Shown here in pieces: positions 36,654 through 46,219 of a stretch of 64,000 bases of DNA. Within the stretch, counting starts at the first letter, position 1; each line of letters begins with the position of its first letter. Position numbers and translations under genes: made by a program. The stretch comes from Paraburkholderia tuberum STM678 (lineage in GTDB: Bacteria > Pseudomonadota > Gammaproteobacteria > Burkholderiales > Burkholderiaceae): positions 166,977 through 230,976 of the forward strand of contig NZ_CADFGP010000007.1 of NCBI RefSeq assembly GCF_902833905.1, given 5' to 3'. The notes below the pieces were generated by a model. That model was not told the origin of the DNA. It ran no database searches and worked only from the letters and a program-made list of their open reading frames with translations.

Positions 36654-37952
36654 ATGAAACGTCGCAGTCTGTTGAAGTTCGGCTCCATGTCCGGCGCGCT
36701 CGCGCTCGCGGGCCGTGTGCCGTTCGCGCACGCGGAGTCCGATAGCGGCCCGATCAAGGTGGGCATCCTGCATTCGCTGTCCGGCACGATGGCGATCTCC
36801 GAAACGTCGCTGAAAGACACCGCGTTGATGACGATCGCCGACATCAACAAGAACGGCGGTGTGATGGGCCGTCAGATCCAGCCGGTGGTCGTCGACCCGG
36901 CGTCGAACTGGCCGCTGTTCGCCGAGAAGGCGCGCCAGCTTCTGACGCAGGACAAGTGCGCGGTGGTGTTCGGCTGCTGGACCTCGGTGTCGCGCAAGTC
37001 GGTGCTGCCGGTGTTCGAGGAACTGAACGGCCTGCTGTTCTATCCGGTGCAGTACGAAGGCGAGGAAATGTCGCGCAACGTGTTCTATACGGGCGCCGCG
37101 CCGAACCAGCAGGCGATTCCCGCGACCGAATACCTGATGAGCGCCGAAGGCGGCGGCGCGAAGCGCTTCTTCCTGCTCGGCACCGACTATGTGTATCCGC
37201 GCACGACCAACAAGATCCTGCGCGCGTTCCTCAAATCGAAGGGCGTGCAGGAAGCCGACATTCAGGAAGTCTATACACCGTTCGGACACAGCGACTATCA
37301 GACCATCGTCGCGAACATCAAGACCTTCTCGCAAGGCGGCAAGACCGCGGTGATTTCGACCGTGAACGGCGATTCGAACGTGCCGTTCTACAAGGAGCTC
37401 GGCAACCAGGGGCTGAAGGCGTCGGATGTGCCGGTCGTCGCGTTCTCGGTCGGCGAAGAGGAGCTGCGCGGCATCGATACGAAGCCGCTCGTCGGCAATC
37501 TCGCGGCCTGGAACTACTTCATGTCGTTGCGCAACCCGACCAACGAGAAGTTCAAGAAGCAATGGGCCACGTGGGTCAAGGACAACAACCTGCCGGGCGG
37601 CACGAAGCGCGTGACCAACGATCCGATGGAAGCGACCTTCGTCGGCATGCATATGTGGAAGCAGGCGGTCGAGAAAGCAAAGAGCACCGAGGTCGACAAG
37701 GTGCGCGTCGCGATGGTCGGCCAGACTTTCGCCGCACCGTCGGGCTTCACGCTGGAGATGGACGGCAACCACCATCTGCACAAGCCGGTGATGATCGGCG
37801 AGGTACGCGCGGATGGCCAGTTCAACGTCGTGTGGCACACCAAGGGACCGATTCGCGCGCAACCGTGGAGCCCGTTCATCGCCGGCAATGCTGGCAAGCC
37901 GGATGTGGTCAGCTCGATTCCGGCGTTCCTGCGGCGCTCGCGCGTCGCATGA
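36654..37952 (+). CDS. urtA: Urea ABC transporter substrate-binding protein
   Basis: Periplasmic urea/short-amide receptor (432 aa). The N-terminus MKRRSLLKFGSMSGALALAGRVPFAHA carries a Tat-like twin-arginine signal. The mature part has the UrtA opening IKVGILHSLSGTMAISETSLKDTALMTI, then GGVMGRQIQPVVVDPASNWPLFAEKA and GCWTSVSRKSVLPVFEELNGLLFYPVQYEGEE, diagnostic of UrtA rather than LivK. The start at 36654 has GGGGAAA upstream; an ATG six codons earlier overlaps that site. It is first in urtABCDE and directly behind the sigma-54 promoter. Confidence 0.96.
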   Translation: MKRRSLLKFGSMSGALALAGRVPFAHAESDSGPIKVGILHSLSGTMAISETSLKDTALMTIADINKNGGVMGRQIQPVVVDPASNWPLFAEKARQLLTQDKCAVVFGCWTSVSRKSVLPVFEELNGLLFYPVQYEGEEMSRNVFYTGAAPNQQAIPATEYLMSAEGGGAKRFFLLGTDYVYPRTTNKILRAFLKSKGVQEADIQEVYTPFGHSDYQTIVANIKTFSQGGKTAVISTVNGDSNVPFYKELGNQGLKASDVPVVAFSVGEEELRGIDTKPLVGNLAAWNYFMSLRNPTNEKFKKQWATWVKDNNLPGGTKRVTNDPMEATFVGMHMWKQAVEKAKSTEVDKVRVAMVGQTFAAPSGFTLEMDGNHHLHKPVMIGEVRADGQFNVVWHTKGPIRAQPWSPFIAGNAGKPDVVSSIPAFLRRSRVA

Positions 37953-38243
37953 CGTGTCGGCTTGAGCCTCGTTGCGGCTCGCGGCGGCGGTGTGGCGCGC
38001 GGGTCACCGCGCGGGTATCGCCGCTCCGGTCGCGACGCGCGACCTGCGTGCCGACGCGCGCGCGGCTCGCGCGTGACCCAGACGCGCTGCGCTTCGCGCC
38101 GCCGCCGCGCGTTCGCTGTGTCGCGCGGCGTGACCGCGCACGCCAATGCGCGGCAACGTCCCGCTGAAGCGGCGGCGACGTCTGACGCGACGCCCTCGCG
38201 CGCTCGAGCGGCTCATCGATTCAACCCAGTGCAAAAGGCCATC

Positions 38244-39878
38244 ATGGCGTTTTCATTTCCGACTTCCGTACGACGACGCGGCGCGACGCTCCTGGTGCCG
38301 CTCGCGGTCCTTCTCGCCGCCGCGCCGGGCGCCGCATTCGCGCTGACCCCGGCCGACGTCGCGCCGCTCGCGGGCGACGACTTCGAGGCGAAGTCCGCCG
38401 CGATCGACAAGCTGATCTCGACGCACGATGCCGCGTCACTCGCGGTGCTCAAGGCGCTCGCCGACGACAACGCGCTCGCCACCGACGCAGGCGCGGTACT
38501 GCTGCAGGACGGCGACGCCACCCGCGATGCCGTCACCGGCCAGCCCGTCGCCGCGAGCGACGCGCAACCGGTCACGCTGAACAACCTGCTGCGCTCGAAA
38601 GTGGCGGGCGCGCTGTCGGGTCTGCAACTCGCCTCGCCCGACCAGGCGACACGCGCAGCCGCCGTCGATGCGCTGCTGCAAAACCCCGATCCGTCGATCA
38701 AGCCACTCGTCGACGCGGCGCGCGCAAAAGAAACCGATCCCGCTCTGAAGAAACGTCTCGACACGCTGTGGGCGATGAGCGCATTGCACGACCCGGATCC
38801 GGCCAAGCGCCTCGATGCGGTGCAACTGGTCGCCGCGCGCCACGACCTCGACATGAACGAACTGCTGCGCCCGCTGGTCGCGAAGAAAACCGACGGCACG
38901 TTTGCCGAAGCCGACGAACGCGTGCGCGCGGCCGCGCAAAGCGGCATCGATGAGCTCGACGCGATCCAGCGCCGCAGCCAGATCGCGGGCACGCTGTTCG
39001 CGGGGCTGTCGCTCGGCAGCGTGCTGCTGCTCGCCGCGCTCGGCCTCGCCATCACATATGGCCTGATCGGCGTGATCAACATGGCGCACGGCGAATTCCT
39101 GATGATCGGCGCGTACGCGACCTATGTCGTGCAGAACCTCGTTCAGCGCTTCGCACCCAATGCGTTCGACTGGTATCCGCTGCTTGCGATACCGGCCTCG
39201 TTCGTCGCGGCGGCGCTGGTTGGCATCGTGCTCGAACGGCTCGTGCTGAAGCACCTGTACGGCCGCCCGCTCGAAACGCTGCTGACCACCTTCGGCGTGA
39301 GCCTGATCCTGATTCAGGCCACCCGCATGCTGTTCGGCGCGCAGAACGTCCAGGTCGTCAATCCGTCGTGGATGAGCGGCGGCGTCACCGTGCTGCCGAA
39401 TCTGATCCTGCCGTACAACCGGCTCGCGATTCTCGCGTTCTCGCTGATCGTCGTCGCGATCGCGTGGGCCGTGCTCACGCGCACGCGGCTGGGTCTGTTC
39501 GTGCGCGCGGTCACGCAGCACCGTCGCATGGCCGCGTGCGTCGGCGTGAAGACCGCGCGCGTCGATTCGTATGCGTTCGCGTTCGGCGCGGGCATCGCGG
39601 GGCTCGGCGGCTGCGCGCTGTCGCAGATCGGCAATGTCGGGCCGGACCTCGGCCAGAGCTACATCATCGATTCGTTCATGGCGGTCGTGCTCGGCGGCGT
39701 CGGCCAGCTCGCGGGCACCGTGCTCGGCGGCTTCGGGCTGGGACTCGTCAGCAAGGCGATCGAACCGTTCTGGGGCGCGGTGCTCGCGAAGATCGCGGTG
39801 CTCGTGCTGATCGTGCTGTTCATCCAGAAGCGTCCGCAGGGCATGTTCGCCTTGAAGGGCCGTAGCGCGGAGGCATGA
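38244..39878 (+). CDS. urtB: Urea ABC transporter permease UrtB
   Basis: LivH-type permease (544 aa) of the urea transporter. A signal-like helix (MAFSFPTSVRRRGATLLVPLAVLLAAAPGAAFA) precedes a periplasmic alpha-helical domain of about 220 residues with repeated Ala/Asp-rich units. The membrane domain starts QIAGTLFAGLSLGSVLLLAALGLAITYGLIGVINMAHGEF. The extra N-terminal domain is normal for UrtB. The start at 38244 (AAGG upstream) gives the signal sequence; the 291-base gap before it is very GC-rich and shows no gene. Confidence 0.93.
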   Translation: MAFSFPTSVRRRGATLLVPLAVLLAAAPGAAFALTPADVAPLAGDDFEAKSAAIDKLISTHDAASLAVLKALADDNALATDAGAVLLQDGDATRDAVTGQPVAASDAQPVTLNNLLRSKVAGALSGLQLASPDQATRAAAVDALLQNPDPSIKPLVDAARAKETDPALKKRLDTLWAMSALHDPDPAKRLDAVQLVAARHDLDMNELLRPLVAKKTDGTFAEADERVRAAAQSGIDELDAIQRRSQIAGTLFAGLSLGSVLLLAALGLAITYGLIGVINMAHGEFLMIGAYATYVVQNLVQRFAPNAFDWYPLLAIPASFVAAALVGIVLERLVLKHLYGRPLETLLTTFGVSLILIQATRMLFGAQNVQVVNPSWMSGGVTVLPNLILPYNRLAILAFSLIVVAIAWAVLTRTRLGLFVRAVTQHRRMAACVGVKTARVDSYAFAFGAGIAGLGGCALSQIGNVGPDLGQSYIIDSFMAVVLGGVGQLAGTVLGGFGLGLVSKAIEPFWGAVLAKIAVLVLIVLFIQKRPQGMFALKGRSAEA

Positions 39879-39879
39879 G

Positions 39880-41079
39880 ATGACATCGGCTACTTCATCG
39901 GCAGACCCCGCTTCCGCTTCGTCGTCGCGCGCCGGTGCCGCCGGCGCTGGCGGCGCGCGCGAGTCCAACACCGGCTTCGCGCTCGGCCTGCCACCGCGGC
40001 CCGCGCTGTTGTCGCGTCGCGCGTGGCTCGCGCTGATCGCGCTGATGATCGTGTTCGGCCTCGGCGTGCCGTTCGCCGCGCTGGTGATTCCGGAGACGAG
40101 CGCCTTGCATCTGTCCGCGTATGCGATGACGCTGACCGGCAAGTTCATGTGCTATGCGATCGCCGCGCTCGCACTCGATCTGGTGTGGGGCTACTGCGGC
40201 ATCCTGAGTTTGGGTCACGCTTTGTTCTTCGCGCTCGGCGGCTACGCGATCGGCATGTACCTGATGCGCGCGATCGGCCACGACGGCAAGTACGGCAGCG
40301 ATCTGCCCGACTTCATGGTGTTTCTCGACTGGCACCAGTTGCCGTGGTACTGGCAGGGCACGCAACATCTCGGCTACGCGCTCTTGCTCGTCGTGCTGGT
40401 ACCCGCCGTGCTCGCGTGGGTGTTCGGCTTCTTCACGTTCCGCTCGCGCGTGAAGGGTGTCTATCTGTCGATCATCACGCAGGCCATGACCTTCGCCGCG
40501 ATGCTGCTGTTCTTTCGCAACGAGACGGGCTTCGGCGGCAATAACGGCTTTACCGACTTCAAGCGCATCGGCGGATTTCCGATCACGCATCAGGGCACGC
40601 GCGCCGCCTTGCTGCTCATTACGTTCGCGGTGCTGATCGCCGCGTTCATCGGCGCGCGCGCGATCGTCACGTCGAAGCTCGGCCGCGTGGTGAGCGCGGT
40701 GCGCGACGGCGAAACGCGGCTGATGTTCCTCGGCTACAGCCCGCTCGCGTACAAGCTGTTCGTGTGGACCGTGTCGGCGGTGCTGTGCGGCATCGCGGGC
40801 GCGTTGTACGTGCCGCAGGTCGGCATCATCAATCCGGGCGAGATGTCGCCGGGCAACTCGATCGAAATGGCGATCTGGGTGGCGGTCGGCGGACGCGGCA
40901 CGCTGATCGGCCCCATCATCGGCGCGTTCGCCGTGAACGGTGCGAAGAGTTTCTTCACGGCGAACTTCCCCGAATACTGGCTGTTCTTTCTCGGCCTGAT
41001 CTTCGTGCTGGTGCCGCTGCTGCTGCCGAACGGCATCATGGGGCTGGCCGATCTGCTGACGCGTAAAAGGAACCGCTGA
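39880..41079 (+). CDS. urtC: Urea ABC transporter permease UrtC
   Basis: LivM-type permease (399 aa) pairing with UrtB. After a Ser/Ala-rich N-terminus come about eight hydrophobic segments. Characteristic blocks are ALALDLVWGYCGILSLGHALFFALGGYAIGMYL near residue 95 and GTLIGPIIGAFAVNGAKSFFTANFPEYWLFFLGLIFVLVPLLLP near the end. It begins one base after urtB and overlaps urtD (TGATG), so the cassette is translationally linked. Confidence 0.95.
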   Translation: MTSATSSADPASASSSRAGAAGAGGARESNTGFALGLPPRPALLSRRAWLALIALMIVFGLGVPFAALVIPETSALHLSAYAMTLTGKFMCYAIAALALDLVWGYCGILSLGHALFFALGGYAIGMYLMRAIGHDGKYGSDLPDFMVFLDWHQLPWYWQGTQHLGYALLLVVLVPAVLAWVFGFFTFRSRVKGVYLSIITQAMTFAAMLLFFRNETGFGGNNGFTDFKRIGGFPITHQGTRAALLLITFAVLIAAFIGARAIVTSKLGRVVSAVRDGETRLMFLGYSPLAYKLFVWTVSAVLCGIAGALYVPQVGIINPGEMSPGNSIEMAIWVAVGGRGTLIGPIIGAFAVNGAKSFFTANFPEYWLFFLGLIFVLVPLLLPNGIMGLADLLTRKRNR

Positions 41080-41942
41080 TGAACGAAAACCCGATGGTTC
41101 CCGATCTGGATTTGCCCGAAGCACCACCGGAACGCTCGCTGAGCGGCGTCGCGAGCATGGGACACGCGGTCGTGCCCGGCGAGATCGACGTATCGCACGG
41201 CACGATCCTCTACCTCGAAGACGTGACGGTCAGCTTCGACGGCTTTCGCGCGCTGAACGCGCTGTCGCTCGCGATCGACGCGGGCGAACTGCGCTGCATC
41301 ATCGGCCCGAACGGCGCGGGCAAGACGACGATGATGGACGTGATCACGGGCAAGACCGCGCCCGATCACGGCAAGGTGTTTCTCGGCCAGTCGATCGATC
41401 TCACGCGCATGAACGAACCGGCGATCGTGCGCGCCGGCATCGGCCGCAAGTTCCAGAAGCCGACCGTGTTCGAGCAGCATCCGGTGTGGGAAAACCTCGA
41501 ACTCGCGATGAAGACCGACAAGGGCTGGTGGGCGTCGCTGCGCGCGCGGCTCGATGGCGACGCGCAGGCCCGCATCGAGGAAACGCTCGCGCTGATCGGG
41601 CTGGAAAGCGAAGCGCGAAGGCTCGCCGGCGAGCTATCGCACGGCCAGAAGCAGCGCCTCGAAATCGGCATGCTGCTGATGCAGCAACCGGCGCTGCTGC
41701 TGCTCGACGAACCCGCGGCCGGCATGACCGATGACGAAACGATGCAACTCGCCGAATTGCTCAACCACCTGCGCGGCACCTGCTCGATGATGGTCGTCGA
41801 GCACGACATGGAGTTCGTCGCGGCGCTCGCGGGCGACACAGGCAAGGTGACGGTGATGGCCGAAGGCCGCGTGCTCGCGCACGGCACGCTCGACGAAGTC
41901 AAGCGCGACGAGACGGTGATCGAGTCTTATCTAGGCCGCTGA
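41079..41942 (+). CDS. urtD: Urea ABC transporter ATP-binding protein UrtD
   Basis: LivG-type ATPase (287 aa). After an N-terminal extension of about 45 residues it shows Walker A IIGPNGAGKTTMMDVI, signature LSHGQKQRLEIGMLL and Walker B LLLLDEPAAGMTDDE. The motif GRKFQKPTVFEQHPVWENLELA is a UrtD hallmark. Its ATG overlaps the urtC stop. Confidence 0.95.
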   Translation: MNENPMVPDLDLPEAPPERSLSGVASMGHAVVPGEIDVSHGTILYLEDVTVSFDGFRALNALSLAIDAGELRCIIGPNGAGKTTMMDVITGKTAPDHGKVFLGQSIDLTRMNEPAIVRAGIGRKFQKPTVFEQHPVWENLELAMKTDKGWWASLRARLDGDAQARIEETLALIGLESEARRLAGELSHGQKQRLEIGMLLMQQPALLLLDEPAAGMTDDETMQLAELLNHLRGTCSMMVVEHDMEFVAALAGDTGKVTVMAEGRVLAHGTLDEVKRDETVIESYLGR

Positions 41943-41992
41943 TTGCTGCTGGAAGCGGCACCGCATCGTCAACCCGACAGGACGACTGAACC

Positions 41993-42685
41993 ATGCTCGA
42001 AGTAGACCGACTGAACCAATACTACGGCGGCAGCCATATTCTGCGCGACGTGAAGCTCACGGTGCCCGACGGCAAGCTGACGGTGCTGCTCGGGCGCAAC
42101 GGCGTCGGCAAGACCACGCTGCTGCGCTGCCTGATGGGCGTCGTGCCCGCGAAAAGCGGCGCGATCGCATGGCGCGGCGAACAGTTGATGAAACTGCCGA
42201 CCCATGCCCGCGTCGCTCAGGGGCTCGCCTACGTGCCGCAGGGCCGCGATATCTTTCCGCGCCTCACCGTCGAGGAAAATCTGCTGGTGGGCGCCGCGAG
42301 CAGAAAGGCGCCGAAGAAAATCCCCGAGCGCATCTACGAGCTTTTCCCGGTACTGAAGGACATGCGCAACCGGCGCGGCGGCGATCTCTCCGGCGGTCAG
42401 CAGCAACAGCTCGCGATCGGCCGCGCGCTGATGAGCGAGCCGCAACTGCTGATCCTCGATGAGCCGACCGAGGGCATCCAGCCGTCGATCATTCAGGACA
42501 TCGGCCGCACGCTGCGGCAGCTCGTCGAGGACATGGGCATGACCGTGCTGCTGGTCGAGCAGTACTACGACTTCGCCAAAGCGATCGCCGATCGTTACTG
42601 GGTGATGAGTCGCGGCGAGATCGTCGCGGGCGGCGAGGGGGCGAACATGGATGCGGATGGGGTAAGGGGATTGATTGCCGTGTAA
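41993..42685 (+). CDS. urtE: Urea ABC transporter ATP-binding protein UrtE
   Basis: LivF-type ATPase (230 aa): Walker A LLGRNGVGKTTLLRCLMG, signature LSGGQQQQLAIGRAL and Walker B LLILDEPTEGIQPSI. The N-terminus MLEVDRLNQYYGGSHIL is typical of UrtE. It completes urtABCDE; the gap to the next gene is 75 bases, so read-through to the small genes and ureD is possible. Confidence 0.95.
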   Translation: MLEVDRLNQYYGGSHILRDVKLTVPDGKLTVLLGRNGVGKTTLLRCLMGVVPAKSGAIAWRGEQLMKLPTHARVAQGLAYVPQGRDIFPRLTVEENLLVGAASRKAPKKIPERIYELFPVLKDMRNRRGGDLSGGQQQQLAIGRALMSEPQLLILDEPTEGIQPSIIQDIGRTLRQLVEDMGMTVLLVEQYYDFAKAIADRYWVMSRGEIVAGGEGANMDADGVRGLIAV

Positions 42686-42760
42686 GCGAGCTCAAGTTAT
42701 CCGCCGCGCAACCGTTACACAGGCTAGGCAACGCCGCAACGGTTCGACGAGGTGGACACC

Positions 42761-43120
42761 ATGGACGACAACAAGCAGGTCAGACGCGAGTTTTACAGAA
42801 ACCCAGCCTCCTATTGCAGGGTGATGAACGTCGTGTCGGCGGTCACTTTCGGTCTATTCGAAGTGGACAGCGGCGGTACGGTCGGCATGCTGTCGGTGCG
42901 CTGGGAGAAGCTCGGCAACGAACTCGCGCCGCAGTTGCACGCGTATTACGACAGCTGGCACGTGCTCGCGTCGTTCCCCGACGTTCTCGCGAGAATGGCC
43001 GGGACGACCGGGCCGTCGTGTTCGCCGGAAGCTTTCTGTCAGCTATTGCTCGACTGCGGATTCATCAATCGCGCGGAACGGGGCGTGGACGATCACGCCG
43101 AGCCGACACCCGTACCCTAG
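42761..43120 (+). CDS. Hypothetical protein between urt and ure genes
   Basis: A 119-aa soluble protein (MDDNKQVRREFYRNPASYCRVMNVVSAVTFGLFEVDSGGTVGMLSVRWEKL...) with a helical second half that contains two cysteines (CSPEAFCQLLLDCGF). GAGG eight bases before the ATG at 42761 decides the start over a GTG three codons earlier. No family is recognised. Position between the urea transporter and ureD on the same strand suggests co-expression with urea use, without showing a function. Confidence 0.65.
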   Translation: MDDNKQVRREFYRNPASYCRVMNVVSAVTFGLFEVDSGGTVGMLSVRWEKLGNELAPQLHAYYDSWHVLASFPDVLARMAGTTGPSCSPEAFCQLLLDCGFINRAERGVDDHAEPTPVP

Positions 43121-43178
43121 ACGCCGCCGCGATACGGCCTGGGTCGGCGACACAACATCGATATAGAGGGAGAAAAGC

Positions 43179-43376
43179 ATGTCCGTGACGGTTCACGTCG
43201 AATATCAGTATTGCCAACATGGCAAGAAAGCCATCCAGACAGGCAGCGACTCGTTGACCGTCCAGGAAAACACCCCCCGCGCGATCCTTGCGTTGCTGCG
43301 ACTGTTGCATCCGCAGTGGGAGGGCATCAAGGTGCTGTCGATGACCGAAGCCTCGCCCGAGGGTACCGCGTCGTAG
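43179..43376 (+). CDS. Hypothetical 65-aa protein between urt and ure genes
   Basis: Short protein ([65 protein letters not shown]) with a good ribosome site (GGGAG eight bases upstream). The pattern of alternating beta strands and one helix suggests a small folded domain. No known family is evident. It lies 58 bases after the preceding hypothetical gene and 70 before ureD. Confidence 0.6.
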   Translation: MSVTVHVEYQYCQHGKKAIQTGSDSLTVQENTPRAILALLRLLHPQWEGIKVLSMTEASPEGTAS

Positions 43377-43446
43377 CCTCTGCCGCGGCTTGCGCGCTTC
43401 GACACGCGTGCTATCCTCGTCGCACGCCGATTCCCCATCCATCCGC

Positions 43447-44316
43447 ATGTCGCTTCACGAAAACCACGCCACGCTCGCCGCCGCGCACACGCCCTGGCGC
43501 GCGCGGCTCGAACTCGGCTTCGTCGGCGGCGACGCTCGCACGACGCTCGCGCACCGGCTGCACGACGGACCCCTGCGCGTGCAACGGCCGCTCTATCCGG
43601 AAGGCCCGGCGATCTGTCACGCGGTGATCGTGCATCCGCCCGGCGGCGTCGCGGGTGGCGATCAGCTCGACATCGACATCACGCTCGCCGCGCAAACGCA
43701 TGCGGTGCTGACGACGCCGGGCGCAACCAAGTGGTACAAGTCGAACGGCCGCGCGGCGCGGCAGCGCATCGCGCTGCGTGTCGGTGAGCACGCGAAGCTC
43801 GACTGGCTGCCGCAGAACAACATCGTGTTCGATCACGCGAACGCGCACCTCGATTTTTCGCTGACGCTCGCCGACGGCGCGAGCGCAATCGGCTGGGACG
43901 CGACCCAGCTCGGACGTCAGGCGGCCGGCGAACGCTGGTCGGCGGGTAGCTTGCGCGCGGTGTCGCGCATCGTCGGCGCGAATGGCGAGCTGCTGTGGTT
44001 CGAACGCGCGAGCCTCACCGCCGACGATCCGCTGCGCGACGCGCCGCAGGGGCTCGCCGGCTTTCCGGCCTACGGCACGCTGTGGGCCGTAGGCGCCGCT
44101 TGCGACGACGCGCTCGCCGAATCGCTGAGCGCGCAACTGCCGTTCGACGACACGTTGCGAGCAGCCGCCTCGTGCATAACGAACGGCGTGCTGCTCGTGC
44201 GCGCGGTGTCGCGCTCGATGGAAACACTGCAGCACGCGCTCACGCGCTGTTGGCTGCAATTGCGGCCGGTCGTGCATGGTGTCGCGGCGGTGCCGTTGCG
44301 GATCTGGTCGACCTGA
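43447..44316 (+). CDS. ureD: Urease accessory protein UreD (UreH)
   Basis: Chaperone (289 aa) that binds apo-urease with UreF and UreG during nickel insertion. Family blocks are visible: [43 protein letters not shown], then [16 protein letters not shown] and [16 protein letters not shown]. The start at 43447 ([25 protein letters not shown]) is chosen over an in-frame ATG 57 bases earlier because family alignment begins here. It is separated from ureA by an unrelated binding-protein gene. Confidence 0.93.
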   Translation: MSLHENHATLAAAHTPWRARLELGFVGGDARTTLAHRLHDGPLRVQRPLYPEGPAICHAVIVHPPGGVAGGDQLDIDITLAAQTHAVLTTPGATKWYKSNGRAARQRIALRVGEHAKLDWLPQNNIVFDHANAHLDFSLTLADGASAIGWDATQLGRQAAGERWSAGSLRAVSRIVGANGELLWFERASLTADDPLRDAPQGLAGFPAYGTLWAVGAACDDALAESLSAQLPFDDTLRAAASCITNGVLLVRAVSRSMETLQHALTRCWLQLRPVVHGVAAVPLRIWST

Positions 44317-44434
44317 CAGCGGCTTCCCGCTTTCGTCTTCATCACGCTCTTTGCGCACCAAGGCGGCGCACGCGCACGCCCCAACCCTGTGCGCGAACTG
44401 GCGTAGCACGCCGCCACGCCACGCCGCAGAGGGA

Positions 44435-44450
44435 TGGCACACAGCTTGCA
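44435..44450 (+). promoter_or_regulatory. Sigma-54 promoter ahead of the binding-protein/urease genes
   Basis: TGGCACACAGCTTGCA fits the -24/-12 consensus with a ten-base GG-to-GC spacing. Initiation would fall near 44461, about 70 bases before the binding-protein start. GCACCAAGGCGGCGC at 44355-44369 resembles a degenerate NtrC dyad. This is the second such promoter in the urea block. Confidence 0.82.
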
Positions 44451-44529
44451 TTGCACTCGCCACTTCGCGGCCGACCACGCTGAAGCCAGCGACGACCCGA
44501 CACCCACGACACCACCACTGCTCACGCCC

Positions 44530-45342
44530 ATGACCCGCACTCTCTCCCGCTCCGCGCGCCGCGCCTTGCTGGCCGCATTGCTCGCCTTGCCCATCGTCGC
44601 CGATCTCGCGTTTCATGCGGGCCCCGCGCACGCCGACACGCTCGACAACATCGCCAAGGCCGGCGTGCTGAAGGTCGCCGTGCCCGAGGACTATCCGCCG
44701 TTCGGCTCGGTCGGCCCCGACATGAAGCCGCAGGGCTATGACATCGACACGGCCGCGCTGCTCGCCAAAGCGATGAACGTGAAGCTCGAACTCGTGCCGG
44801 TCAACAGCGCGAACCGCATTCCGTATCTGCAAACGGGCAAGGTCGACCTCGTGATCTCGTCGCTCGGCAAAACGCCCGAGCGCGAGAAGGTGATCGACTT
44901 TTCGAGCGCGTACGCGCCGTACTACCAGGGCGTGTTCGGTCCCGCCGACATCAAGGTGAGCGGTCCCGCCGATCTCACCGGCAAGACCGTCGGCGCGACG
45001 CGCGGCGCGCTCGAGGAAATCGGTCTCACGCAGATGGCGCCGAACGCGACGATCAAGCGCTTCGAGGACAACAACGCGACGATCGCCGCGTTCCTGTCCG
45101 GCCAGGTGCAGTTGATCGCGGCCGGCAACATCGTCGCGGCCGCGATCCTGGCGAAGAATCCGCCGCGCCGTCCGGAGCCGAAGTTCGTGATCAAGAACTC
45201 GCCGTGCTTCGTCGGCATGAACAAGAATGAGCCGCGCCTGCAACAGAAGGTCGATGCCGCGATCGCCCAGGCCAAACACGACGGCACGCTCGGTGCGATG
45301 TCGAAGAAGTGGTTTGGCGCACCGCTGCCCGCCGACCTGTAA
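44530..45342 (+). CDS. Amino-acid-type ABC substrate-binding protein within the urease cluster
   Basis: A 270-aa type II (SBP family 3) binding protein: signal peptide MTRTLSRSARRALLAALLALPIVADLAFHAGPAHA, then DTLDNIAKAGVLKVAVPEDYPPFGSVGPDMKPQGYDIDTAALLAKAM, the classic opening. RIPYLQTGKVDLVISSLGKTPEREKVIDFS follows. No permease or ATPase lies beside it. It interrupts ureD and ureABC, is transcribed with them and has its own sigma-54 promoter. A nitrogenous ligand (amino acid, amide or purine-derived) is plausible but unproven. The start at 44530 gives the signal peptide. Confidence 0.88.
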   Translation: MTRTLSRSARRALLAALLALPIVADLAFHAGPAHADTLDNIAKAGVLKVAVPEDYPPFGSVGPDMKPQGYDIDTAALLAKAMNVKLELVPVNSANRIPYLQTGKVDLVISSLGKTPEREKVIDFSSAYAPYYQGVFGPADIKVSGPADLTGKTVGATRGALEEIGLTQMAPNATIKRFEDNNATIAAFLSGQVQLIAAGNIVAAAILAKNPPRRPEPKFVIKNSPCFVGMNKNEPRLQQKVDAAIAQAKHDGTLGAMSKKWFGAPLPADL

Positions 45343-45503
45343 TTCTGCAAACGCGGTGGCACGCGCGGTCGCAAACGTAGTTGTAAGCGCGCCGTTAGCC
45401 GGACTTGATACCGTGACCGGATGATCGCGCGACGCCAGGCCCCCGTCGCCGCGACGCGACCACGACGCCGCCACGACACATCAAACGCCGAGACCCACAC
45501 CCG

Positions 45504-45806
45504 ATGAAGCTGACACCTCGCGAGAAGGACAAGCTGCTGATCTTCACCGCCGCGCTGCTCGCCGAACGGCGCCGCGCGCGCGGCCTCAAGCTGAACTATC
45601 CGGAGGCGGTCGCCTTCATCACCGCCGCGCTGATGGAAGCCGCGCGCGACGGCAAGAGCGTCGCCGAGGTGATGCACTACGGCACCACGCTGCTCACGCG
45701 CGCCGACGTGATGGAGGGCGTGCCCGAGATGATCCCCGACATCCAGGTCGAAGCGACGTTTCCCGACGGCACCAAGCTCGTCACCGTCCATCACCCGATT
45801 CCCTGA
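45504..45806 (+). CDS. ureA: Urease gamma subunit
   Basis: A 100-aa structural subunit of the urease trimer: [57 protein letters not shown] and [11 protein letters not shown] at the end are UreA signatures. The 161-base gap after the binding-protein gene holds no gene. It lies 25 bases before ureB. Confidence 0.97.
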   Translation: MKLTPREKDKLLIFTAALLAERRRARGLKLNYPEAVAFITAALMEAARDGKSVAEVMHYGTTLLTRADVMEGVPEMIPDIQVEATFPDGTKLVTVHHPIP

Positions 45807-45831
45807 ACTCCTCTTCGTCAAGGCAGGCCCC

Positions 45832-46137
45832 ATGATTCCCGGCGAACTCCTCATCGACGACGGCGAGCACGAACTGAACGCGGGCCGCGCGACGGTCACG
45901 GTGGTCGTGTCGAATACCGGCGACCGTCCCGTGCAGATCGGCTCGCATTACCATTTCTACGAGGTGAACGACGCGCTGTCGTTCGATCGCGAAGCGGCGC
46001 GCGGCTTTCGCCTGAACATCGCGGCGGGCACCGCGGTGCGCTTCGAGCCCGGTCAGGAGCGCACGGTCGAACTCGTCGCGCTGGCCGGCGAGCGCATTGT
46101 CTACGGCTTCAACGGCAAGGTGATGGGCAAGCTGTGA
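45832..46137 (+). CDS. ureB: Urease beta subunit
   Basis: A 101-aa structural subunit. The start [53 protein letters not shown] is the standard UreB N-terminus, and it ends [19 protein letters not shown]. It is in the ureABC order with an 82-base gap before ureC. Confidence 0.97.
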   Translation: MIPGELLIDDGEHELNAGRATVTVVVSNTGDRPVQIGSHYHFYEVNDALSFDREAARGFRLNIAAGTAVRFEPGQERTVELVALAGERIVYGFNGKVMGKL

Positions 46138-46219
46138 TGCGCTGCCCGCGCCCTGGCGTTTCGACCGCCCTGCTCCGCCTTGCCTGTCGCTCGCTTGTAG
46201 CTCATTCCGGACCCACACC

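Noticed and set aside
45357..45373. Third sigma-54-like sequence (TGGCACGCGCGGTCGCA) before ureA
   Set aside because: The GG-to-GC spacing is 11 rather than 10 and the -12 element reads TCGCA, so it lacks the required geometry.
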